This document shows positions 1-12,800 of a DNA stretch of 64,000 bases, piece after piece (the stretch's first letter is position 1; the number at the start of each line of letters is the position of its first letter). The notes below the pieces were generated by a model. The model searched no databases and was not told the DNA's origin. It saw nothing but the letters and a program-made list of their open reading frames with translations. Source of the DNA: Ganoderma boninense. Lineage: Eukaryota; Basidiomycota; Agaricomycetes; Polyporales; Polyporaceae. The translations under genes were made by a program, and so were the position numbers. The stretch spans positions 3,444,100 to 3,508,099 of the forward strand of contig CM035306.1 in NCBI GenBank assembly GCA_002900995.3, written 5' to 3'.

Positions 1-3000
1 TTCAGAACGTAGCGCTCACTATCACCTCAGTCTTGAGTTTAATATACGCCAGCTTGTTTTGTCAGACCTCGCAGAGAGTGTCGGTCAGGCCAAAGGAGAG
101 GCCGCCAAGGCCGAGGACGTCGTAGCAGCCATCGACCTCATTACGTCCCGGGTCGAAACGCGGGTACCATCCCCTTGTGCGGAAAAGATAGATGGCCTTC
201 CAACTGTCCAACCCACCAGTCAAGTTCCAGACGGGTTACCTCAGGAGAATGGTGAAGGGTTCAAGCACCCGGAGAGGGTGTTCATGGTATGTACCTCAGC
301 CACTTTCACACATTGGCTTCCTCTGACACACTATGTAGTCAAACGCACGAGTTCAATGCAACATAGGCTTCGCAGAACTCGCCATTAGCATGCCACATTC
401 GCATGTCGACGACATAGTCCCTGTTCTGGTCGACATTCTTCGTGACGTTCCGTTCATCGACTTCGACCGTTGTCTCTCCTGGGATGGTGCGCTTTGATCA
501 GTCAGTATACTAGGGCATTGTACCCACCAACCTTCTTCAGACTGGGCCATGCCTGATCAGTTAGTCTCCACAACGGTTACCGCGCTCCTCAAGATTGCAA
601 GCGCCCATCCCAAGTACCGGCAAGCAACTTTCGATGCCATCGTGAATTTGGTGAAGGAGACTATCCCAAAATTCAAGACGGAAGACCGTGAGTAGTTTTC
701 TTGCTCTATGCACCATGTTTTTGTCTCATGGAAGGCTTAGCTTTCGATGTGCTATCACAATACGCTCCTGCCTTCCATGGCTTGTACAGGGCCATTATCT
801 CCGTCCCCTTTGACTGGTCTCCTGAAGAATGGTGCTCCCTCGCACAACCCCTCAACGAGCTCTTTTATCCTGAGTCCATCGAACGTCTGAACCGGCTCTC
901 TGTTGATGCTCTATCTGGTGCTGGTGATGATATCGAGAAAGCGGCCTTCCTCCAGACCTTCATCTCTCGCTACGTTTCGTGTGGGCGCCCGTTCACCGGG
1001 TACTTCATTGTGTGCTGTGTCGTTGAGGCCAAGTGGACGATCCTCGCTCAAGCCATGGCCCGCACATACCCCACCGACGAAATCGACATCCCAACCGCAT
1101 CCCAGGAGGCCGCTGCTGCGAATATCGCCTGGCAGAAGGTCTTGAAATACCACCAACCCGGCAACGGGCTCAAGGAGGAGAACCAGACAGCCCTTTTGCG
1201 AAAGACCATGCGAAATGTGTTGCAGGCGTTTTCGACCCTCCTTATGCAGATCCAGGAGATGGAGACAGATCCTGCTGACGACAGTTACGTGTGGGAGACC
1301 ATGTCAGAATGCCTGGTATGTGGCTCGTTATGACAGGCAGCCCTTGTTTCTTGACGTACCTTCCCGATACGCAGAAACTTGCTGTTGTCTGCTGCGCGGC
1401 TTTGGACGAACTAGAACCCGGCCTCTACGAGCGTTTAAAGACTCTCCTCAGTGCAGACTCTCCGATCTTGGACAGCATGGTTCAGGAGGCTGCTTTGAAG
1501 TCAACGTCGATCCTCGTTCGGAGGTGGGCTATTAGCTTTCTGCTGTGTCCATCAAACTGATCCAACCACAGTTTCCCTGATATCGCCGCTGAGATGGCAA
1601 GCCACCTCCGACGTTTCGTCACCTCGCCACTCTCGATATTCGAGTTCGAATTTGCAAACACCACACACACGCCTTCAACGTTGCTCGCCGCAGCCAGGTG
1701 TCTTTCACTCTGCATTGAGGTGCGTGCTCAGCCTGCGCGACACGTTCATATGTTGATATCTGGGTGGATGCCCCAGCTTGCGCCCGGAGATGACCTCATC
1801 ATGTCTTACATGTATTCGTTGCTGAACTACATTGCAGCGACCAGCAAGGCCACTTTCGATGCATCGAATGTTATGGTAATGAACCTTGCGGATGTAACAG
1901 ATCTTTCCACGCTGCATTCGGTTGAAACTGGATTACGAGGCTTGTCAGATGATGAGAAGCGGACAGTTGGCATAAGTACAATCTCGGTCGCTGCGAGGCT
2001 CGCTCTAGAAAGCAAGAGTGAAGAGGTACGTTTCCTGGGTCTATCCAGGGGGTTGATTGTATTCACAATACCTATGCCCTGGCAGGTTACTCGATTAACA
2101 GTCTCGATGTTGCTGCAACGAATGCGATCCGCAGAACCAACGGTTGAAGCTGCAATAGCGTACAACCTTGTTGACTTGGCACTCATCGCACCCCAGAACT
2201 GCTTTGTCGACATCATTCGTGCATTCTCTTTGATCAATCGGTCCGCTAACCTCGACGACACCCGTTTCTCGAACAATATGGTATGGTCTAGTTGGCTTGT
2301 AGATGGCCTAGATATTCATCATTACGCTTATCATCCAGGTGCTCGCTGCCCAAACCAGGCTGGCGAAAGACTTGCGGGGTCGTCCTGAACTGTACCAGAT
2401 GTATCTGATAGAGCTGCTTACGTTGTTTGCGGACAAAGGCGTCGCTATCCAGAATGCCGCCATCTCAAATCACCATGCCAAGGTCCGTCAACCCACCACC
2501 CGGCCTTGTGCATGCCTAAGAGACCTTTCTGACTCTGACATCCCTGTACAGCTAGAGGAGATGTCCGAGCAGCTTGCCTCCCTCCTTCTCCCCATCGACG
2601 CGCTTCTCAGCCACGACGATTTTGAGATAGGCCCCGACGTCTCGTATAACGTCGTCACCCTGTTCCGCAACATGTGGTTCCTCTGTGTCCTTTTCGGCTT
2701 CACCGCCCCCGCCGAGCCCACGCAAACAGCAATGGAGTGGCGCCCACCGGCACTTGCGCGCATCGCGGCCCGCACGCCTCCGATCGTTCTCGAGGAGGCC
2801 CACGACACAATCATGAGCGACCTCGAGTACAACACAGTCATTCGACAGGAATACGTCGAGACTGTCATCAACAGGCCTCGCGCACTGCTCACGAAGCATA
2901 TCCCGCTGCGCGCGAGCGAGGTGCGCTACCTCCTCCCTGGTCAGGTGCTCTTCCTTCTCGCCATGCACGACGTCGAAAGCATGCGCGCCGCTGCAGGCCG

Positions 3001-6000
3001 CCCCGCATCACTCGTCACGTACTTCGTTAACAAGGGAATCAACAAGAACCCGGCGCTGCTCCTGTGCATGGAGTCGATCGCGGAGAAGGTCATACGCGGG
3101 GCGATTTCCGACCTCAATGGCCAGGCGGCGAAGCAGGCGTTGCCCGGTGGGCTGTCGATGGAGCTGCGCGCGCTGCTCGTTGCGAGCACCCATCGCATCT
3201 TGAAGGCACGCGAGGTCGCGGCGCGGTACTTGAACAGGCTCATCACGTCGTTCCCGTCGCTCATGTGCGACCCGCCGCTGGTGTTTGCCATTCTGGAGGT
3301 GCTGACGCTACTCCGGCGCGCGACGGAGAACGAGTATTTGGACGAGGTGCGATTTTCCGGCATTGTACGAGACTAGTTGTTGACGATTCTTGCAGGATAA
3401 CCCAACGTACATCTACCACTCTCACCGGGTGAAGCTCACTTTGAAGTTATGCGACAACTACGAGGCGCGGAACCAGATGCTCTCTCAACTCCAGCGGGAT
3501 TCGGGCACCTGGCTCGAACTTGCTTTGAGTAGAGCCCCCATTGAGTTGCATTCGACACTACAGGTAGAGAGGCACCCTCTCTAAGGTAGGATGTTGGTTT
3601 TGACGTCTTTTTGTGCAGAAATACCTCGCGACGATCCAGAATTCGTCGTTGATCGAGTCCTCTGAGCTCGGCGCGTCCGTCGCACTTCACTGGGCGAAAT
3701 CTATCGGCCAGATCGAGAGGAAGCTTGGTGAGCCACGGTTTGACATCGCTCTTGCCAGACATTTTATTTTGCCCACAGCATCTCTTTCGTCCATGTCGCC
3801 CTTCAAACCGGACCGCGCGAAGATGGTGGCAAGTCAATTGGTGTCGAAGGGCTACTACACTGGGGAAGCAGTCGGCTTCAAGTTTGGTCGCGCTAGTGGT
3901 AAGTCGTTGCGATTTATACAAACTTCGACTGAGCCTCATAATATCTGTCTACGTAGGTTTGGACGGATTGGACGATCCATCGACGTTCGTTCCAAAGCAC
4001 GAGATTGCGCAGCTCAAGAAGCGGATTGCGGACGCTATCACGTCGATTAGGGACAAGACGAACACCTTGACTGTTGCGGATCTCAAGCTCCTCCTATTCC
4101 GTGCTGCGTCAACCCTAGTCTTCCTGGAAGAGGTATGTTAGTGAAGACCTCATTCCGCCTCAATAGGCTCACAGGAAACTTGAGTGGGATCATGATCTAG
4201 CGCATTACCTTGTCGTGTTGCCATTCGAGGCATTTACTCAGTCTTCCATTTCCGCCGGCATCGAGTGCTGGTCCTGGGTCATTGCGGAAAAGCCAGCGTA
4301 CGAGGTCGCCCTCATGTCAGAAATCGCCGCCGCTTGGGATAACAGTGCCAAGGTTGGAAAGGGCATGTTTTCTAAGAGCCAGAAGTAAGTCCAGCCATTT
4401 AACACGGAAGCGGCTCTCACTCACGTACCAACACAAAGCTACGTCGATCCCTTTTGCCATGAAGTGCAGTATAGCCCAACAGACAAAGCCACCATTGATC
4501 GTCATGCCAAAACTGCCTCAAGACTCATTATGCCCCACTTGCTGATTCTCCAGTTGCTGTTTAGCAGGTTGCAAGCTGCTAGATATTGCAAGCCTGGGTT
4601 GATGCTGTTGTTCCAACGGCTAGCTCTGTCTTCCGCTCGTGCTCACAAGTCCATGTCGTATGTACATCTTCCAGTTGACAGTGTCAGATGCTGACGGAGG
4701 TGCAGCACAAATCCTCTAGCTCGCGAAGCCCGGTTCTCGTTCTTGCTCTTTGGGTTTGAAGTGCTCAAAAGTTCATATTTGGACGTGTTCTGCGAACATC
4801 AATTGAGATCTAGCTTGTACCACACGGCGTACTCTTGGTTTGCTGTCCGCCCTCAGTAAGTATCGTCTCTGTGAGCATCTATATCGAGACTGATAATCCG
4901 CATTAGATGGTCATATGGGTCAAATCGTGTGCAGATAGACGCGGACATCAAACTCCTGTCCGAGTTCTTGTCCTATCTGCAGGCGGACTCGATCAGAGGC
5001 TACGCCCCCATATCGAGTCTCGCACCGACCCACGCACCGACCCAGACTCCATGTATGTTCTGTCCTAGTTTTCGTTTTCCTCGCCCAGTCGACCTCAATA
5101 CTGCAACATACAGATTACATCGCCACTCTGAAGAACCTCAGCCTGCCAATCAAGCTCTTGGTCGAGAACGAAGTGTTCCGTTTGACCGTGTGGGGCAATC
5201 CAGTGAACGATCCCAAGCGAGGGCAAGACCACGTTAGCGCTGCGGAAAAGGCAATGCTAGATGTAAAGTTTTTCCCTGCTTGCATGACTGCTTGCACGCT
5301 TACTGTCAGCAATAACCCAGGCCACCTGGTCCGCTGCCGTCCGCAAAACTTGGGAGCTCGACCCTGCCATCTCTATCTACTTTGCTGAGCGCTTCAATCA
5401 CCCGGCTGTGCAGAGTGCAGTTGGGAGCCTTGTCCGGTCGAACACTCAAGACGTGTTGGATGTCCCTGAAGGGCTTCGCTTCCTTGTTGGCAGCAACCTT
5501 GACACCAGCATTCAGCGCGACCTTAGGGTGAGTTGCATTCAAATCGTTACGTGCCCAAAGCCTTCTCAATCGTCGTCCAGTATCTCCTGTTGTGGGCTCC
5601 CGTTGCCCCTGTAATCGCCGTCACATTCTTCGAGCGGCGCTACAACAACCATCCTCAGCTCCTTCAGTATGCTCATCGAGTGCTGGAAGAACACCCTGTG
5701 GAGTTGACATTCTTTTTCGTACCACAAGTCGTACAAGCACTGCGCTACGATGACTTTGGTGCGCAAAGCCTTCCGACTTATCCCACTCAGCTAACCGGTC
5801 CTCTCAGGATATGTTGCGCGCTTCATATTCGAGACTGCCAAGATTTCACAGCTGTTCTGCCACCAGATCATCTGGAATATGAAGGCAAACTGCTACAGGG
5901 ATGACGCTGGCGAAGAAGAAGACCCGATGAAGCCGATGCTGGATCGGATGACGGAGATGGTCATAAATTCGCTGTCCGGCGATGCGCGCAGGTTCTATGA

Positions 6001-7502
6001 TCGCGAATTCGACTTCTTCAAAGAGGTGACGGACATCTCGGGCAAGCTCAAACCCTACATCAAGAAGTCGAAACAAGAGAAGAAGGTTTGTGTTTGATTG
6101 ATGCTGAGGCTTCATATGGGCCTGCCTCGCTCATGCACCATCCCTTAGGCCAAGATCGACGAAGAGATGGCCAAGATCGTCGTCGACGTGGGCGTATACC
6201 TACCAAGTAACCCAGACGGCAAGGTGATTGATATCGACAAGAAGTCTGGGCGGCCGCTTCAAAGTCACGCGAAGGTCTGTAAAGTCTTGAATTCTCCTTG
6301 ACGATGCTGACATTGGTCCAAAGGCGCCATTCATGGCTACCTTCAAAGTGCGCAAAGAGCGACTGGTGGTCAAGCCGACGTCTGAGAACGTCCTGGAAGC
6401 AGACATGCAAGGCAAGGAGGAGACTGAGGAGTACGACGTCTGGCAGCAGGCCATGTTCAAAGTTGGCGACGACTGCCGTCAAGACGTCCTTGCACTTCAG
6501 GTCATCGCTATGTTTAAGAACATATTCACGAGTGTCGGGTTGACTCTCTATGTCTTCCCATACCGTGTGACGGCAACCAACCCTGGCGTACGTTTGTTGA
6601 CTTTGTTTCTCTCTCCTGCGTGGCTGACGTCGAACTCTTAGTGTGGCGTCATTGACGTGGTGCCGAACGCGACATCCCGTGACGAGATGGGACGAGCGAA
6701 GGTCAATGACCTGCTTGACTTCTTCGTCGCCAAGTATGGCGGAGAGGACACGATCGAGTTCCAGAAGGCCCGCTTGAACTTCATCCAGTCTATGGCGGCC
6801 TATTCGGTGGCGTGCTACATCCTTCAAATCAAGGATCGACATAACGGGAACATCCTGATCGACGGCGAAGGCCACATCGTCCACGTTGGTAAGTGTTTGA
6901 AATGAATTGCGTACAGCGTGTAGCTGACCCCTCCCCATCCAGATTTCGGCTTCTTGTTCGACATAGATGAGTACTGAAGCCATTCTCTTTCTGATGCCGA
7001 CTGACATTTCTTGTTTGTCTTTTTCCACGTCCTGGAGTAAGTCGGTCCCATTATGTATAACTGCAACTGAGTAGTGACCATATCTTTTCTATCCAGGGTG
7101 TCAAATTCGAACCCAATTCGTTCAAGCTCACGCATGAGATGGTCGTTCTCATGGGTGGACGTGTCTCACAGGGCTACCAGTTGTTCCAGCAGCTGACAGT
7201 CAAGGCATTCTTGGCTATCCGTCCACATGCAGACCAGCTTGTCAGCACGGTGCAACTTATGCTGGGTACCTCTCTCCCATCGTTCAAAGGGGAGCCGACG
7301 ATCCGCAGGCTGAGAGACCGCTTCGCGTTGTCGTTGAACGAGCGTCAAGCAGCGGACTACATGATGTCGATCGTCAGGAACGCGCACGAGAACGTACGGA
7401 GTACTGCGTACGACGAGTTCCAGAGGGTACGTGCAACCAATATGTGACTCTGCGCCAATCTCATATCCGCTCCAGCTCCAGAACGGTATACCGTACAAGT
7501 AG
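1..7502 (+). CDS. STT4: Phosphatidylinositol 4-kinase III alpha (Stt4), 5' end outside window
   Basis: Makes phosphatidylinositol 4-phosphate at the plasma membrane. Many short exons are read from the left edge; the first coding block seen starts near position 65 after a TTTTGTCAG acceptor, so the N-terminus and start codon are outside the window. The large alpha-solenoid and helical (PIK) regions occupy about 400-6100. The lipid kinase domain is at about 6330-7500 and shows [22 protein letters not shown], the catalytic loop DRHNGN, then VDFGFLFDI. The C-terminus ends LQNGIPYK, the family's typical ending, with stop codon 7500-7502. The conserved PGG after the DFG exon is recovered only by joining through an 8-nt microexon (7029-7036) behind an AT-AC intron (6967-7028). 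No internal stop breaks the joined frame. Identity is secure from the catalytic core. Confidence 0.96.
6967..7028 (+). other. Putative AT-AC intron in STT4
   Basis: This 62-nt intron starts ATGAGT and ends TTTTTCCAC. It lies between the exon ending FLFDI (6943-6966) and the 8-nt microexon. A branch-point-like CTGAC is present about 20 nt before the 3' end. The donor looks like a normal GTGAGT with G to A at the first base and the acceptor like CAG changed to CAC, the pairing known for rare U2-type AT-AC introns; it is not the U12 ATATCC consensus. No GT-AG solution I tried restores the conserved PGG segment. Confidence 0.7.
7029..7036 (+). other. 8-nt microexon of STT4
   Basis: GTCCTGGA is followed by a perfect GTAAGT donor. 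Joining ATAG + GTCCTGGA + GGTGTCAAA gives I-G-P-G-G-V-K, matching the PGG that follows the DFG exon in PI4K alpha proteins. The next intron is 7037-7096. Confidence 0.72.
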
Positions 7503-8244
7503 AGTAACTGCTCGGAGGACCAGCTTGAATAGTAGGTATGGAGAAGGAACAGCAGTCAAAAATAAATAAAGTGAGGAGACGACAACAACAACAACAGAGT
7601 TATTTCACAACGACGCATGCAAAATAACAACAACAACAAGGGATGGCACGGTCATGTCAAGAACGAGGACGGCTTGCGCGCCTTGGTATGGTCGATCTAC
7701 AGTCATCAACTGGCTGATGTAACACCTCCATCTAGTGTAACATTTTGTCTATATCTCGACAAGGAGCAAAGCTTTCCCCCTGATATTTGTTGCAATATAT
7801 TCCGTATGTTGTCTCTAAAACTATGTGCAAAATATGGACCAACAACGTTCATTCAACCCCACAAAATCTTTCTGTAAACATTGGAGAACCATGTAGATTT
7901 GACTGTGTGAAATATGTACCTACTCTCTATGAATATTTCGTCTATGCTTCATTCAAATCATCACACCATAGTATGAAACTTTGCATACTAAATGTCCCTT
8001 GTTTTAATAATTATAATGAGCTTTTTCCCGGACATACACAGTGCTGCACGACGAATTTGAGCCAAGGTGTTACATCAGGTGGGAATGCTTCCTTAAGCGC
8101 TAAAAGAATGTTCGGACAATCAAGCCTACGTTTCATGAAATCGCAACACATGATTGATTTCAGTGCATTCAGATTAACAGTAGCTACAATTTGACACTAG
8201 AATCATGGCAATAGCTGCAGAAATGAGGGAGAAAGCTCCAAAAT
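7503..8244. other. Intergenic, convergent 3' ends; (CAA)n and inverted repeat
   Basis: Lies between the convergent 3' ends of STT4 and the APH-like gene. It starts with the STT4 3' region, including an AATAAA-like stretch near 7561 and two CAA/AAC triplet runs (about 7580-7600 and 7621-7640). The rest is noticeably more AT-rich than the flanking genes and holds no convincing gene. A 14-bp inverted repeat bounds a 365-bp segment. Confidence 0.6.
7714..8078. repeat. Segment bounded by perfect 14-bp inverted repeats
   Basis: CTGATGTAACACCT at 7714-7727 is matched by its exact reverse complement at 8065-8078. The interior is AT-rich and noncoding. It could be a small non-autonomous DNA transposon, or a solo LTR read as TGTAACACCT...AGGTGTTACA (7718-8074). 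No direct target-site duplication is visible in the flanks, so the class is open. Confidence 0.4.
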
Positions 8245-9303
8245 TCAATTCAGCGTTATTACGTTGGGCAGTTCATGACTGTAATTGGCGCCGCCTGGGA
8301 GCTGGGGCGGGAAACCTGTACAGTAATTCAGTGTTATTGCAGAGAAACAAGAGAGCAAGGAGGTATGCTCACCCATCATGTTCGATCCGTACGGGATCAA
8401 GCAGTAGGATGCCGTCATCAGTGCGTTCAGCTGCGTCGACTGCTGTGGGATGAGTCTTCGGAGGCGCTGGGTGAAGGCGTCGGCATTGCAGAGCGCGTGG
8501 GCGAAGAAGGAGACGGGCAGGAAAGAGGTCGCGCCGAAGTCGAGGGCCACGATCCGGCCGTCGCGGTCCTTCATGAAGTTATGGCGGTTCATGTCCGACA
8601 GACAGAGGCGCAGACCGTGGGCCACAACCTCGGGCCCGAAGTCGACACGCTGATCCCTCTGTTCGTGTGCCAGAATCTGATCATGTCAAGAGATATCGTC
8701 CGAAGACGGTCAGCCAAGGTGCATGGGGGCGGATAGACGAGACGGGGGGAACACACTCACGCCGTTGACGTGGAGCTGGAGCAGGTCGACCGAGTTGTAC
8801 GGCACAGAAGACTCCCGGCCGTAGAAGAAATCGTGGCGGATTAGGCCTCCGCCGACGGGCCCGGGCGTCTGGTCTGCCGGCGCCGGGATAGCGACGAGAG
8901 ACTGCACAGCGTCGGCGACGAGACGCGCGTCCGCATGGCGGCACACGTTCCCGTCGATGAACTCCATGACGACATACGCCCAGTTGCCGCACGTGAAGGC
9001 GAGGTAGACAGCGGGGACCCGGACGGCGGCGCCGGCACTGCCGTTAACGACCTGGGCGACGTAGTGCTGCGTCCGCGCCTCGGCCATGCTGATAGACGAG
9101 CCGAACTTGACCCAGGCGCAGGGGGGCTGCTGAGACTCGCCGACGAGAGCTATGCCGCGAAGGTCAGCAGTCGAGCCGGCGGCTTTTGCCCACGCGACGC
9201 CGCAGCTGTGGACGATCGACTCCGCGCTTGGCAGGTTGTCGGGCCTGATGCTGGCGACAATTTCATATTTGATTGGGCGCATGGTCGGTGCTGGAAGGGC
9301 CAT
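8245..9303 (-). CDS. APH/choline-kinase-like protein (fungal aminoglycoside-phosphotransferase fold)
   Basis: Small kinase-fold protein of the APH superfamily, which is greatly expanded in mushrooms; substrate unknown. Exon 1 carries the N-lobe (WVKFG strand, then YVVMEFIDG hinge-like segment). A GTGAGT intron (about 8675-8760) leads to exon 2 with the catalytic loop LSDMNRHNFM and the metal-binding LDFGA. The usual H-x-D loop is replaced by S-D, as in many fungal members. Start is uncertain: in-frame ATGs lie at 9324, 9303 and 9282. Near the 3' end a GTGAGC...CAG segment could be an intron; both spliced and unspliced readings remain open to the same stop at 8245. Divergent from the RdRP gene. 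Confidence 0.8.
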
Positions 9304-9827
9304 GTCAGTCACGGTCAAAGTCATCAAGTACGGATTCGTATCACGAACACAGGGAGGTGGCGGGCTCGATGTTGACAGCGGCGGTGGCGGCAATGACGAC
9401 GAGAACTTCAAGCAAGGCGCGTGAAGGTGTACATGGTCGACAGCAGGAAGGGGCAGAGGATGAGGACGAGGGACCGGGGGAGGGGAAGAAGGAAAAAGCT
9501 GGGTTGCGTCTTGCTCTCAAGGGTCGCTCTATTCATACCTCTAACGAGATGGTAACCGGGCCGCACCGGAGTCGAGAGGGAAAGCAGACTAGCGAAGGAC
9601 GGCCACTGAGAGTTGCCGCAGCACAACGTGGGCCGGCGATATGGCCCTCGCATCCTCGAATTGTGCACCCTTCAACTCTGCGACCATGCCATTGTCCGCT
9701 TTGTCCTGAGCCACTTCCATCTCCGCCGTCTTTGTCTTGTCTCGGCTGCCGGCGGTCTTGGTGGCTTTCTCTCGTCTCCTCTCCTTCTCTCAGACTCCCG
9801 CCACTCTCCGGCACCCGACTTCGCAGA
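9304..9827. promoter_or_regulatory. Divergent promoter region between APH-like gene and RdRP
   Basis: About 520 bp separates the two opposite starts. A pyrimidine-rich tract (about 9700-9810, repeated TCTC and CTTT runs) precedes the RdRP ATG, as is common in fungal leaders. Open frames here lack homology and overlap both leaders; I do not call a gene. Confidence 0.45.
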
Positions 9828-12800
9828 ATGAACATTGAGCTCGCAGATGTATCTTTTGAAGCCAACGAGTGGGATGTAAAGCGAGCTTTTGGTGCGATCC
9901 TCCACGGCGAAGGGTTCTTCAATGCATCCGATCCCAAGTCGCGACCCATGTAAGCTCTGAATATCATCCCCATGCAGATATAAATGGCACCGGTCTAGTC
10001 GATGCTCACCCATCCCAATTTCAGTAATTTCAAGGTCACGCTCAATCCTGGCCGCGGCGGCGTACAGAATAACGGATCTGGAGAGCTAATCTTGCCTAAC
10101 CGCAAGGTTGGCGACAAGCTTTTGAAATGGGTATACGAGGAACGCAACCCTGTCCTCATCTTAGGTCGCAAAATCCGACTCTTTCGAACTAAGGAGAGGC
10201 CTAGCCGCGGTTTGAAAGAGACTCTCGAGAAGACCCCATACCTTGATCCTGGCCTCGAAGAGAAACGGGAGGAGAAGCTCCGAAAGCTAGATCTCGGCCT
10301 GTACGTAGACAAGCTCCAGTTTGGGGTATTCTATCGTCGTCCGCAGGACCCGATGACCGCTTCCCGTATCTTCTCGAGCGAATTTGAGTGGAGTCACCGC
10401 GACAAGGGGGCAGGGCTCATGTGGTTCGAATACGATCACAAGCTCATCCGCATCCAGGTACGCATGGATTCGTATCAATCCTCACATTTTGTTTGCTCTC
10501 GCACTGAAAAAGTATGTAGCTAGGAGACAAAATGACAGAAGAGATCGGGTCCAACATTGCCATCGCATTCGCGAATATCCGCAGAATGGCCATTGGCGTG
10601 GATTTTGGAAATCCGTGTAAGTGTTCCACCCGAGGCCATCTCATCCGCATTGACACCTGCTATTTTTTCCAGTCATCGTTTTCGAGCTGTTGACACCACC
10701 GATGCTTGAGCGCGAGCGCTTTAATCGCACAAGAACTGGGGAGAATTGGCGCGATGAAAGGAAGTTCCGCCAAAGGCTCAGCAGTCTCAACGACGCGCAT
10801 GCCGTTTCGGCTCCGTACGCCCATCACATGCGGCTCATCCTCCACACCGAGGCAGACATCCGCCAGTTTGCGGACCTCTGTGTCGTGGCTGACCTTAAGC
10901 GGCCGTTCTGGGCGAACGTCGAGGCCTTCAACAACGGCTTCTTTTCTCCGAAACAGCTCCACCTCTATCATAACTGGGTAGCTCAGTTCCCTTGGTCCGT
11001 CGCCTTCCAGCTGGAGGCCCTCCACCACAACGGGCTTCTACACACTGAGGACCTTTTGAAGCACTTCCGGGGACCCATCGAGAAGCTCTGCAAAGAGCAT
11101 CCTAAGGACGTCGGCGACATCCTTCGTGACTTCTCCGAAGCACTTCGCACCAAGGCTCCTGCAGACACGCACATGGACTGCTTCCGTCGCGTCGTCCCTG
11201 GGACGGGAGGACGAAAGTGGAAGCCCATGCGGGGAGACGATGAGATGACGGAGCGCACGCGGGACGCTGGAAAGTTCCAATGCTACCATGTCACTTTCAC
11301 TCCCACTCGCCTCCTCCTCGAAGGACCCTACGTCAGCCAAAGCAACCGCGTCATCCGACAATTCGCAGGATATGAGGAGCACTTCCTTCGTGTCGACTTC
11401 CGTGACGAGGATCGCTTGCAGTACAGATGGGCTCGCGAGGTCAGTCTCGATGCATCCTCTGAAGCCCATGCTACTCATTTGCTTTCAAGGTTGATGGCAC
11501 GACGCTCCTGGAAGAGCGCGTGGGCGGCACTCTGAAGAATGGCTTCGACCTCGGAGGGCGCCACTTCGAGTTCCTCGCATACTCGCAATCCGCCCTGCGC
11601 GAGCACGCCGTCTGGTTCATGAACCCCTTCCAGCATCCCACACGGGGGTTCGTGGACGGGCAGAGCATTCGCGACAGCCTTGGTGATTTCCGCAAGGTCA
11701 TCTCCGCACCATCGAAGTATGCTGCTCGACTCGCTCAGGCCTTTACAGCGACGGATCCGTCAGTGTCCATATTACACGACCAGTGTGAAGAGATCCCGGA
11801 CATGGGCAGGGAACCATACCTATTCACCGACGGTGTTGGGACAATATCTCCGCAGCTGGGCGACATGATCTGGGAGGCCTTGTGTACCGCGAAGGAGGAC
11901 CTCCGACTGCACGAGCGAAAGCCCTCGGCGGTAAGTCGTGAAACCTACACACGAACTGCAGATCGCTGATTTTGCACCAGTACCAAATCCGTTATCGAGG
12001 TAATATTCTTTCGGTCTTGTCTAGCTCCCGAACTGACCATGATGGGTGCATAGGGTACAAGGGTATGGTAGGTATCGATGAACGGCTTGAAGGGATCAAG
12101 ATGTGCCTTCGGCCGTCGATGAATAAGTTTCAAGCTCTAGACAAAGCTGAGGCTCCAATCGAGATCGCTCGTTGGTTCGACAAGCCGGGCACGTCATACT
12201 TGAACAGGTGTGCTCCTTTATGGCACTCTTCGAACGTCCATAATGATGGAAGCGCTTTAGGTCGCTGGTGATGATCCTAGAGGACCGCGGAGTCGAGAAG
12301 GACGTCTTTGTCAAATTGCAAGAAATTGCGGTCAAGGACGTGGTCACTGCATCTGACTCTATCGAAGGCACCGTCAGGCTGCTCCGGTCCCACAACATCG
12401 GGCTGAGTTTCGGCTTGCCATTCATCCTAAACGGCCTCAAGGCTATCGGGATGGGCATGGAGGAGGAGGAGGAGGGCGTCACGGCCGGAACTCTGAACCA
12501 GACCTTCCTCTACAGTCTCCTCGGCTACGCTCAAGCTCACATCCTACGCGGCATGAAGCACAGCGCTAGGATACCTATTCCTGATAGCTATCTGCTTGTT
12601 GGTGTAGCTGATGAAGGACCAGCATATGAGGAGGAGGGAGTGAAGAACGTGTTCAAGCTTAAGGTCAACCAGATTTTCGGTATGTCATTTTCCACTTTGC
12701 TGGGTGGCGAGCCACCTAACGTCACGGTTATGTAGCTTGCATTCAGAATGAAGATGACGAGGAGCCTGTTTACCTCCAAGGTGCGCTAGGGATTCGGTCA

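Noticed and set aside
7718..8074. Firm call of a solo LTR
   Set aside because: The TG...CA ends fit, but no 5-bp direct duplication flanks them, so it is kept only as an inverted-repeat segment.
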